Below, piece after piece: positions 8,803 to 15,503 of a stretch of 64,000 bases of DNA (the stretch's first letter is position 1; every line of letters begins with the position of its first letter). Made by a program: the position numbers and the translations under genes. Under the pieces are notes generated by a model, which ran no database searches, was not told the DNA's origin, and saw nothing but the letters and a program-made list of their open reading frames with translations. Origin of the DNA: an uncultured Sphingomonadaceae bacterium (lineage in GTDB: Bacteria; Pseudomonadota; Alphaproteobacteria; Sphingomonadales; Sphingomonadaceae); assembly GCA_947493195.1 (NCBI GenBank), contig CANLQG010000003.1, forward strand, positions 62,001 through 126,000. The letters are read 5' to 3'.

Positions 8803-8976
8803 ATGACCTTACTCAGGGCGCTGTGCCGGGACGAGACCGGCGCGACCGGGATCGAATACGGCCTGATCATCTCGCTCATTGCGATGGCCGTCGTCGGCGC
8901 ATTCCAGGAACTGCGCACCGAGGTGTTCGCCATGTACGGCACCATCGAGGACCAATACGCCGCCGCGCAGGACTAA
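8803..8976 (+). CDS. Flp family type IVb pilin
   Basis: A 57-residue Flp/Fap-type pilin. The N-terminal leader MTLLRALCRDE is followed by the family signature T-G-A-T-G-I-E-Y-G-L-I and a hydrophobic helix (IISLIAMAVVGAF). The E-Y after the hydrophobic start is the classic Flp processing region: prepilin peptidase cleaves before it and the Glu stays near position 5 of the mature subunit. The gene stands alone here, without tad assembly genes, so the secretion apparatus must be encoded elsewhere. It is one of the smaller real genes of the window. The start ATG at 8803 has a GGAGACTG purine stretch just upstream. Confidence 0.85.
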   Translation: MTLLRALCRDETGATGIEYGLIISLIAMAVVGAFQELRTEVFAMYGTIEDQYAAAQD

Positions 8977-9025
8977 CCCGCACGGGGCTTTCCTACAGCC
9001 GCGCGAGCCCCGCACAGGCACGCGC

Positions 9026-9879
9026 ATGGCCAACAGGACGACCCTGCCCGCCTTCACCCCCGTCCCGCGCAAGATGGACCGTTCCAACGGCTGGAAGCCC
9101 GAAGTCCAGCGCGCCTTCATAGAGGCGTGGGCCGAAACCGGCAGCGTGGAGGCCGCCGCCCGCCGCGTGGGCCGAGCATCCAACGGCGCCTACCTGCTGC
9201 GCCGCCACCCGCAGGCGCAGGAGTTCCGCAAGGCGTGGGAGGCCGCGCTGGATATCGGCATGCAGCGGATCGAGGACGTGGCGCCTTTCCGATTTGCGAA
9301 GCAAATCGATGGTTTCTTGGGGAGCGCGCGCTGAACGGCGTGGAAGTGCCCGTCTATTCCTATGGCAAGTTGGTGGGCACCCGCACCGTCTATAATGACA
9401 GGCTGCTGATGTTCATGCTGAGGAACCGCGCCCCCAGGCGCTTTGCCGCCGACGGCGCGCGCGGCATGAACGCGCTCGACAAGCATCGCTTGGCGCAGAT
9501 GGAGAAGGAATGGCGCAAGGAATGGGAGCGCGAACGCGTCACCACCGGCAAGCGCGAGAAAGCCGTGGTGCTCGCCTCCCTCAACGCCAAGCTCGACACA
9601 ATGCGCACCCGCAAGGATGCGCTGCTGAGCCCCGAAACCCGCCGCCTGAAGGAAGCCTACGAGGAAGCCGCCCGCCGCGACGCGGACCAGCCGTTCTGGT
9701 GGGACAATGGCCCCGCCCCCGACACCGCCGCTGCCGAGGCGCAGGACGAAGCCGAATGGACCGCCCGCGCCACGCCCTCCCCCGAAATGCAGGTCTGGCT
9801 GGACCGCCCCGCGCGGGAGGAGCCGGACGACGGCTGGGAAATCATCGACCCGGAGGAGCACGGCGATGGCGGAGCGTGA
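9026..9879 (+). pseudogene. Conserved hypothetical protein (HTH N-terminus), split by a 41-base insertion
   Basis: The frame starting at 9026 encodes a helix-turn-helix-like N-terminus resembling phage small-terminase proteins (KPEVQRAFIEAWAETGSVEA, then AARRVGRASNGAYLLRRHP) and runs to ALDIGMQRIEDVA. It then enters 9284-9324, a 41-base palindrome-bearing segment, and ends at a TGA at 9332-9334. The next frame resumes at once with RALNGVEVPVYSYGKLVGTR and continues to 9879 as a basic, coiled-coil-prone and then acidic C-terminus. Together the two halves read as one continuous ~270-residue protein, so I annotate one broken gene rather than two. The function is unknown. A programmed frameshift is a less likely alternative. 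Confidence 0.7.
9284..9324. repeat. Small palindromic insertion disrupting a coding frame
   Basis: A 41-base segment centred on the hairpin CGATTTGC-GAA-GCAAATCG (9290-9308, perfect 8-base arms) sits between the codons for DVA and RALNG of an otherwise continuous protein. Its base composition is more AT-rich than the flanks. It looks like a miniature mobile palindrome of the REP or Rickettsia-palindromic-element kind. The exact borders are uncertain by a few bases because the expected gene has about two codons here. Confidence 0.55.
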
Positions 9880-9961
9880 CACGCCCGGTCAGATCCGGGT
9901 GCATCGAGGGTTCTTGAAGGCTGCGGGACGGTGGGAGTTGTGGCCGGATAACCGCGCTGAA

Positions 9962-10093
9962 CTCCCCTCCCGCCCGCGGGAGGGGCAGCGAGACTTGGAG
10001 AGGCGAAGCCGAACCTAGTCGCAGCGGGGTGGGCCTGTCCGGCCCAGCGCTTCGCGCGCCCACCCCCAACCCCTCCCGCCAGCGGGAGGGGAG
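9962..10093. repeat. Compound palindromic intergenic repeat
   Basis: Two near-identical hairpins flank an inner inverted repeat. The left hairpin is CCCCTCCCGC-CC-GCGGGAGGGG (9964-9985), the right one CCCCTCCCGC-CA-GCGGGAGGGG (10070-10091), and GGGGTGGGC (10026-10034) pairs with GCCCACCCC (10058-10066). Elements of this C/G-block type are dispersed in many sphingomonad genomes. It lies between two pseudogenes and ends two bases before the stop of the decayed HNH gene. Confidence 0.7.
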
Positions 10094-10094
10094 A

Positions 10095-10469
10095 TTAGTG
10101 CTTGAAGCAATTCTCTCGGTGCCAGCGGAGCAATTGCGGATGTGGGCGCTCGCTGTCTCGCGTAGGCGTGATTGCCCTACCGCTGCGATTAATATTCTTC
10201 TCGACGCTCGCCAGATCGTCGACCTACCGCGAAACAACGATTTCGAGACTCTCGGCCAAGCCAATCAGGCCACGGTCGAACATCCATTGGGCGGTTCCGG
10301 ACAATGCCGATCCGTTGCGAATAGAATCTAGCCCACCCTGTTCGACTGGCCGAATGTGCGCCGCTTCAGTTTCCATTCGGATACCACCATTGACCAGCTT
10401 CCAGCCTGTCACCGCGCAGCGGGCATCATAGGCGCACACTACGGTGTGGCGGTGGCTGGTGAAACGAAT
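10095..10469 (-). pseudogene. HNH endonuclease C-terminal remnant with an amber stop
   Basis: On the minus strand the frame directly following the restriction endonuclease stop encodes the HNH core of a ~300-residue nuclease family: YDARCAVTGWKL, then EAAHIRPVEQGG, then RNGSALSG and WMFDRGLIGLAESLEIVVSR. It is interrupted by TAG at 10224-10226. The same frame then continues with VDDLASVEKNINRSG, PTRDSERPHPQLLRWHREN and FKH to a TAA at 10095-10097, which is the usual C-terminus of that family. The N-terminal part is absent. So it is a 5'-truncated, nonsense-mutated gene. The single base change CAG to TAG would explain the stop. No product is expected. Confidence 0.75.
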
Positions 10470-11537
10470 TCAGGAAACCTCATCAAGCCAACCTTCGACC
10501 GCATTGTTGAATCGTTCGACAATATCAGAGCGTCCGCAAAGGCTTGGCGTCGTCAAATAGCTGTAAGTTTGCGTCACGGCGCGGCGAAGTTCGTCAGCGC
10601 TCAATTCCATAGCGAAGACGTTGACAAAGTCGCGAATGTCCACAACCGCAATGTCGCGCCCATAGGGCTGAAGGAATCGTATCATGTCAGCGGGTTCGGC
10701 TAGATCGTCGTCGCGGTTCACGTCCGACGCGATGATCGTATATTTGCGAAGGCCCGCCATATCCATTTTCTTGCGGAAGTCGCCAACGCGGTTTTTCCAA
10801 TCGGGGCGAACCGTCACTTCGTAAGCCCGGATAAGATCGCTTTTCAAAATTTCTTCAATGTCGCCAGCCCTTGTGTCAAAGCGATCGGAAGCGTGGACAT
10901 GATACGTTCGAATCTCATAACCGTAACGCTGGCGGTGAACGAACAAGAGCGCAGCGATAAGGAACTGTTGCACATTGCCTTCGGATGGAATGGCGATAAG
11001 CGAGTAGAACAGTCTGCGGGCGCGAGCGTATGTCAAAACGTCGTCGCCAACCGGTGGTAAGGGCGCAACAACCTTCCGGCTTTCGGCGAACTTCGCCGCC
11101 ATGTATTCGGCGCATTTGACGCGCTGCTCAGGGTCAAGATCGGCGAGCGTTCGCGCGAATGTATCGAACCGAACGTCGTCTTGAAGCCGGGCATTGGCGA
11201 CATTACCTTTCCAACCGAGATTTTCTCCGAAGGCTGTGATCGCATTGTGAAGCGTGATGCTGCGAAGCCCCAGTTGCGTCGCAAGCCGCTTGTCGCCGTG
11301 TTGGCCCCGAATTCCCGTCGGTATCGAGTTGCAATCCCAATCCGCGTCGACGGTCGCGTAAAAAACGAAGAACAGCGAAGCTAGGCGGACGCTGTTCGAG
11401 CCGTGCCCTAGCTGGCCGTCCATTGCTGCCCGACCGGCGGCGCTTGGCAGGGCGTAAAGCTTGTCGCCTTCAATGTATCCGTCGATTCGTGCGAGCGCGT
11501 CCTCAACCGCACGCTCGACCAAAACATTACGAGGCAT
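10470..11537 (-). CDS. Type II restriction endonuclease (putative)
   Basis: A 355-residue protein without strong recognisable motifs. It is called a restriction endonuclease because it starts within the TAATG stop/start overlap of a cytosine-5 methyltransferase and is much more AT-rich than the core. A possible PD-(D/E)xK-like core is D226 in RAGDIEEI and E240 in AYEVTV, followed by RPDWKNRV, but the usual Lys is not obvious. An adjacent strand-rich segment (YTIIASDVNRDDD, then DIAVVDIRDFV) fits a nuclease fold. The recognition sequence cannot be read from the protein. Alternatives are an unrelated defence effector coupled to the methylase. Translational coupling after the methylase would let modification precede cutting. 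Confidence 0.72.
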   Translation of the reverse strand: MPRNVLVERAVEDALARIDGYIEGDKLYALPSAAGRAAMDGQLGHGSNSVRLASLFFVFYATVDADWDCNSIPTGIRGQHGDKRLATQLGLRSITLHNAITAFGENLGWKGNVANARLQDDVRFDTFARTLADLDPEQRVKCAEYMAAKFAESRKVVAPLPPVGDDVLTYARARRLFYSLIAIPSEGNVQQFLIAALLFVHRQRYGYEIRTYHVHASDRFDTRAGDIEEILKSDLIRAYEVTVRPDWKNRVGDFRKKMDMAGLRKYTIIASDVNRDDDLAEPADMIRFLQPYGRDIAVVDIRDFVNVFAMELSADELRRAVTQTYSYLTTPSLCGRSDIVERFNNAVEGWLDEVS

Positions 11538-12589
11538 TACGCCGCTGCCAGCAAGGGAAGGACGGCTTCTGGCTGATAGTGCGTTTCGGGACAGGCCGTC
11601 GCACCTTCAAGCTGAATACGCAGGGCCGTACCAAGGGCTTCGCCAAGCATCGGAGGGACGGCGTCGCCGACTTGCGTGTATTGCGACGATCGCGAACCGG
11701 CGAACCACATTTCAGGCGGGAACGTTTGAATGAGCGCCGATTCCTTTAGCGTCATACGACGTGCGCCGGGAACTTCGCCGTCGCGCGGCTTGCCGCCCGC
11801 CATAAGATGCGCCGAATAGTCGGGCGCAATGTCCATGGTATCGACCCAATGCGTTTTGTATCCGCCCGCCGAAGCCAAGATCGTATGACAGGGCGACGCA
11901 AGATCAATTGGACGCCCACCCCCGTTATAGACGTGTCCAGCATAGGGGCTTCGGCGCGGGTCCGGGTATCTGGCGTAGATCACCGGGCAATCGGGTGGCT
12001 CGCCTAGCGGGCTGTGCTTGTCGATCACCGTTCCCGACGCGACGTGCGGTTGATCGGTATTCGTACCGTGCGTCGGCTTCGGAAACCAAAATGACCTCTC
12101 TCGCATCCCGACAATAATCAAGCGGCGGCGCTTTTGAGGCACGCCATAATCAGCCGCAGATACAACGTGCCACGAAACGTTGAAGCCCTTCGCTTCAAAG
12201 TCTCGAAGCAATTCGACGAGATATTTGACCCGGCTTCGCGTCGCTAATCCGGGCACATTTTCGCACAAGAATGCGGCGGGTTGCACTTCGTCGAGTGCTC
12301 GCATGAATTCGGGAAACATGTTGCGAGCGTCGGCGGTGCCGCGTCGAAGCCCGCCGCTCGAAAAAGGCTGGCAAGGTGGACCGCCATATATTACGTCAAC
12401 CGAACCCCGATACCGCTCGAACGAAATACTGCGAATGTCCGACTGATAGTGTTCGGCATCCGGTGTATGGGCATCATAGGTTTCGACGGCGTCTTTGCGC
12501 TTCTCGACACAAGCGACAGGTTTAATCCCCGCGCGCTTCATTCCAATCGAAAGTCCACCGGGGCCAGAAAATAAGTCGAGTGCTTTCAT
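11537..12589 (-). CDS. DNA cytosine-5 methyltransferase (type II R-M)
   Basis: A 350-residue m5C DNA methyltransferase. I chose the ATG at 12589, preceded by GAAGG, because the protein then opens at motif I, MKALDLFSGPGG. Motif IV is GGPPCQPFS with catalytic Cys73. ENVPG (110-114) is motif VI, QKRRRLIIVG (152-161) motif VIII, and QVGDAVPP near the C-terminus motif X. All catalytic motifs are intact. The open frame upstream adds 12 codons that look non-family. It modifies DNA to protect it from the coupled endonuclease. The block is visibly poorer in GC than the surrounding core genes, consistent with horizontal transfer. Confidence 0.93.
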   Translation of the reverse strand: MKALDLFSGPGGLSIGMKRAGIKPVACVEKRKDAVETYDAHTPDAEHYQSDIRSISFERYRGSVDVIYGGPPCQPFSSGGLRRGTADARNMFPEFMRALDEVQPAAFLCENVPGLATRSRVKYLVELLRDFEAKGFNVSWHVVSAADYGVPQKRRRLIIVGMRERSFWFPKPTHGTNTDQPHVASGTVIDKHSPLGEPPDCPVIYARYPDPRRSPYAGHVYNGGGRPIDLASPCHTILASAGGYKTHWVDTMDIAPDYSAHLMAGGKPRDGEVPGARRMTLKESALIQTFPPEMWFAGSRSSQYTQVGDAVPPMLGEALGTALRIQLEGATACPETHYQPEAVLPLLAAA

Positions 12590-12668
12590 GCCTTCAACAA
12601 TGCATCGCACATACAGCGAAGGCAAGTTTGTTCTCGTTTAGTTTCCACCATTATGAAGCTATCTTCGA

Positions 12669-12962
12669 TCAATCGTCCTTCGCCATGGCGCATTTGAAGC
12701 CGTACCAGCTTTCCCAATCCATCTCGGGATCATCTTTGAACGTCTCGATGTGGCGTCGAAAGGCATCAATCGCCTTCGAAGAAACCAACGCTAAGGTATC
12801 TCCCGTCGGGCCTTTGATGAACATACGTTTATCGTCACCAGTACCTTCATACGCGCCGTAACTTTGAAGATTGGTTGCCTCATTGAGAGCGTAGGCGTCT
12901 TCATAATCGTCAGGTTCGTTCCCGGGCGCCAGCCATTCCTCGAAATTAGTCATTGAGCTCAT
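12669..12962 (-). CDS. Acidic hypothetical protein upstream of R-M genes
   Basis: A 97-residue acidic cytoplasmic protein that I do not recognise. It has no signal peptide or membrane segment. Notable features are an acidic N-terminus (EEWLAPGNEPDDYEDAYALN), a strand-turn-strand centre (MFIKGPTGDTLALVS) and an amphipathic helix, then DWESWYGF near the C-terminus. The start may be at 12962 or nine bases downstream (MTNFEEW). It lies in the same low-GC block as, and upstream of, the methylase on the same strand, 79 bases away. It could be an R-M accessory, but lacks the helix-turn-helix expected of a controller protein. Coding is supported by its length without stops and by the location. Confidence 0.6.
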   Translation of the reverse strand: MSSMTNFEEWLAPGNEPDDYEDAYALNEATNLQSYGAYEGTGDDKRMFIKGPTGDTLALVSSKAIDAFRRHIETFKDDPEMDWESWYGFKCAMAKDD

Positions 12963-12967
12963 CGTAT

Positions 12968-13172
12968 CACTCCTCCCCCAATCCGCAGAGCGGCAATAGA
13001 CGCTTCCTGCGGATTCTCACGTTGCCATATTCGCGCATCCGCGCCTTCCTCTTTTTCTGCTTTTCCAGCAGTTTTTTCTTGTGCGTGATGTCGCCGCCAT
13101 AGCATTAGGCGGTCACGTCCTTTCGCAGGGCGGCAATGGTTTCGCGGGCGATGTTCTTGCCGCCGATGGCGG
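12968..13172 (-). pseudogene. Decayed duplicate of the lepA 3' end
   Basis: About 205 bases align along almost their full length with the 3' end of the intact lepA gene (13631 onward), by eye roughly four-fifths identical, in the same orientation. The copy has one extra A near the stop, a compensating one-base loss in the CGGGATG region, and a TAA (13105-13107) where intact lepA has an AAA Lys codon in the sequence for TAKCYGGD. It has no start and no upstream domain, so it is a relic. It lies at the edge of the low-GC restriction-modification block and is separated from lepA by the DUF6481 gene. Confidence 0.8.
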
Positions 13173-13232
13173 TGCTATCCTGCGACTGAACAGCTAGCCT
13201 TGCCACACCGTGTCGAACCGCATGCCCAACAG

Positions 13233-13535
13233 CTACTTCTTCCGAGCCTTCCGAGCCGCATACTTCTCGTCGCGGGCGGCTTTCAGTTCCGCCTCGGTCG
13301 GCTGGGGCACGTTGGCTGCGGCTTTCTTTTCCGCCTTGGCCTGGGCGATTGCGGCCTTGCGGGCGGCGCTCTTTTCGGCGGCGGCGGCTTCGCGGGCTTC
13401 CTGCGCGGCCTTGCGGCGGGCAACCTCGGCCTCGTCCATCTTCGGCTTTGCGGCGAACTTCTTCAGCGCCTTCTCGCGGGCCTTCTGCGCCAGCGCGGTG
13501 CGTTCTTCGAAACTGGGTTCTTTATAGCCTGCCAT
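13233..13535 (-). CDS. DUF6481 family protein
   Basis: A 100-residue, strongly basic, Ala/Lys/Glu-rich protein predicted to be almost entirely helical and coiled-coil (KKFAAKPKMDEAEVARRKA). It begins MAGYKEPSFEERTALAQKAR and ends KYAARKARKK, matching the DUF6481 family found in sphingomonads. The frame extends upstream into lepA, but the ATG at 13535 gives the family length. The function is unknown; such small basic proteins can bind nucleic acids. It lies 96 bases downstream of lepA on the same strand, with the decayed lepA copy on its other side. Confidence 0.8.
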   Translation of the reverse strand: MAGYKEPSFEERTALAQKAREKALKKFAAKPKMDEAEVARRKAAQEAREAAAAEKSAARKAAIAQAKAEKKAAANVPQPTEAELKAARDEKYAARKARKK

Positions 13536-13630
13536 GATCTGTATCGTTCTTTTCTGTTTGGCCGGGGCGGACCCGGCTGGAATTTGGGGCTGGAAATTGG
13601 GGCAAGGTGATGTGGTTGGAAGGCCCCTGC

Positions 13631-15448
13631 CTACTCCTCCCCCATCCGCAATGCAGCGATAAACGCTTCCTGCGGGATGCTCACGTTGCCGTATTCGCGC
13701 ATCCGGGCCTTGCCCTTCTTCTGCTTGTCCAGCAGCTTCTTCTTGCGCGAAATGTCGCCGCCATAGCATTTGGCGGTCACGTCCTTGCGCAGCGCCGCGA
13801 TGGTTTCGCGGGCGATGATCTTGCCGCCGATGGCGGCCTGGATCGGGATCTTGAACAGGTGGCGCGGGATCAGGTCTTTCAGCCGCTCGCACATGCCGCG
13901 GCCGCGTTCTTCGGCCACACTGCGGTGGACGATCAGCGATAGCGCGTCCACCGGCTCGTTGTTGACCATGATGTTCATCTTCACCAGGTCGCCTTCGCGG
14001 TTGCCGATCTGCTCGTAATCGAAGCTGGCATAGCCGCGGCTGATGCTTTTCAGGCGGTCGTAGAAATCGAACACCACCTCGTTCAGCGGCAATTCGTAGC
14101 TCACCTGCGCGCGCCCGCCGACGTAGGTCAGGTCGGTCTGGATGCCGCGCCGGTCCTGGCACAGCTTGAGGATGGAGCCGAGGTATTCGTCGGGCGTGTA
14201 GATCACCGCCTTGATCCACGGTTCCTCGATCATGTCGATGCGGTTCACGTCCGGCCAGTCGGCGGGGTTGTGAATGTCGATGACCTTGGCGTCCTCGTTC
14301 TTCGTGTGGCCCAGGTGCACGCGGTAGACCACGCTGGGCGCGGTGGTGATCAGGTCAAGGTCGTATTCGCGGCTGAGGCGTTCCTGGATGATCTCCAGGT
14401 GCAGCAGGCCAAGGAAGCCCGCGCGAAAGCCAAAGCCCAGCGCGGCGCTCGATTCCATCTCGTAGGAGAAGGAGGCATCGTTGAGGCGCAGCTTGCCGAT
14501 GGAATCGCGCAGTTTCTCGAAATCCGCCGCGTCCACCGGGAACAGGCCGCAGAACACCACCGGCTGCACTTCCTTGTAGCCCTTCAGCGCGGTGGGAGAG
14601 CCGTTCTTCACCGTGGTGATGGTGTCGCCCACGCGGGCCTGTTCGACTTCCTTGATCTGCGCGGTGATGAAGCCGATCTCGCCCGGCCCGATCTCCGGCA
14701 GGTCGGTGCGCTTGGGCTTAAAGCAGCCCACACGGTCGATCAGGTGCTGGGTGCCGCCTTGCATGAACCTGACCTCCAGCCCCTTTTTCAGGACGCCGTC
14801 CATCACCCGCACCAGGATGACGACGCCGAGGTAGGGGTCGTACCAGCTGTCGACCAGCATGGCCTTCAGCGGTGCGTCGCGGTCGCCCGTGGGGGCGGGA
14901 ATGCGCTTGACGAGGGCTTCCAGCACGTCCTCGATCCCGATGCCGGACTTGGCGCTGGTCAGCACCGCGTCGCTGGCATCCAGGCCGATGATATCCTCGA
15001 TCTCGGCCTTCACCTTTTCGGGCTCGGCGGCGGGCAGGTCGATCTTGTTGATGACGGGCACGATCTCGTGGTCATGCTCGATCGACTGGTAGACGTTGGC
15101 CAGCGTCTGGGCTTCCACGCCCTGCGCCGCGTCCACCACCAGCAGCGCGCCCTCGCACGCGGCCAGGCTGCGCGATACTTCGTAGGCGAAGTCGACGTGG
15201 CCGGGGGTGTCCATCAGGTTAAGCTCGTAGGTCTCGCCATCCGTCGCGGTGTAACTAAGGCGCACGGTCTGCGCCTTGATGGTGATGCCACGCTCGCGCT
15301 CTATGTCCATGTTATCAAGGACTTGCTCGCTCATCTCACGCTCGGTCAGGCCGCCGCAATGCTGGATCAGGCGATCCGCCAGCGTGGACTTGCCATGGTC
15401 GATGTGGGCTATGATCGAAAAGTTGCGAATACGGGCAAGGTCAGTCAT
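13631..15448 (-). CDS. lepA: Elongation factor 4 (LepA)
   Basis: A 605-residue translational GTPase that acts on stalled or mis-translocated ribosomes. It starts with the P-loop [15 protein letters not shown] and has the switch/GTPase signature DTPGHVDF and the guanine motif [13 protein letters not shown]. The C-terminal LepA-specific domain ends [17 protein letters not shown], the part that is duplicated and decayed near 12968. Length and domain order match the family exactly. It is the first of a minus-strand group with the GGDEF-EAL genes upstream. No unusual features apart from the neighbouring relic. Confidence 0.97.
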   Translation of the reverse strand: MTDLARIRNFSIIAHIDHGKSTLADRLIQHCGGLTEREMSEQVLDNMDIERERGITIKAQTVRLSYTATDGETYELNLMDTPGHVDFAYEVSRSLAACEGALLVVDAAQGVEAQTLANVYQSIEHDHEIVPVINKIDLPAAEPEKVKAEIEDIIGLDASDAVLTSAKSGIGIEDVLEALVKRIPAPTGDRDAPLKAMLVDSWYDPYLGVVILVRVMDGVLKKGLEVRFMQGGTQHLIDRVGCFKPKRTDLPEIGPGEIGFITAQIKEVEQARVGDTITTVKNGSPTALKGYKEVQPVVFCGLFPVDAADFEKLRDSIGKLRLNDASFSYEMESSAALGFGFRAGFLGLLHLEIIQERLSREYDLDLITTAPSVVYRVHLGHTKNEDAKVIDIHNPADWPDVNRIDMIEEPWIKAVIYTPDEYLGSILKLCQDRRGIQTDLTYVGGRAQVSYELPLNEVVFDFYDRLKSISRGYASFDYEQIGNREGDLVKMNIMVNNEPVDALSLIVHRSVAEERGRGMCERLKDLIPRHLFKIPIQAAIGGKIIARETIAALRKDVTAKCYGGDISRKKKLLDKQKKGKARMREYGNVSIPQEAFIAALRMGEE

Positions 15449-15503
15449 GCCGCGCCTTTAGCCTTGCGGTGCGAGACTGTCAGCCGGAATATGCGGGGGT
15501 GCG

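Noticed and set aside
9127..9879. The second half of the split gene as an independent gene
   Set aside because: It begins inside the first half and has no start codon with a good ribosome site at the real junction; one broken gene explains both halves.
10029..10331. Plus-strand frames over the HNH remnant
   Set aside because: They overlap the minus-strand remnant, which has recognisable HNH residues; the plus frames have none.
13233..14219. A single long minus-strand frame joining lepA antisense shift and DUF6481
   Set aside because: Only the last 100 codons match a known family; the rest is the lepA region in another frame.
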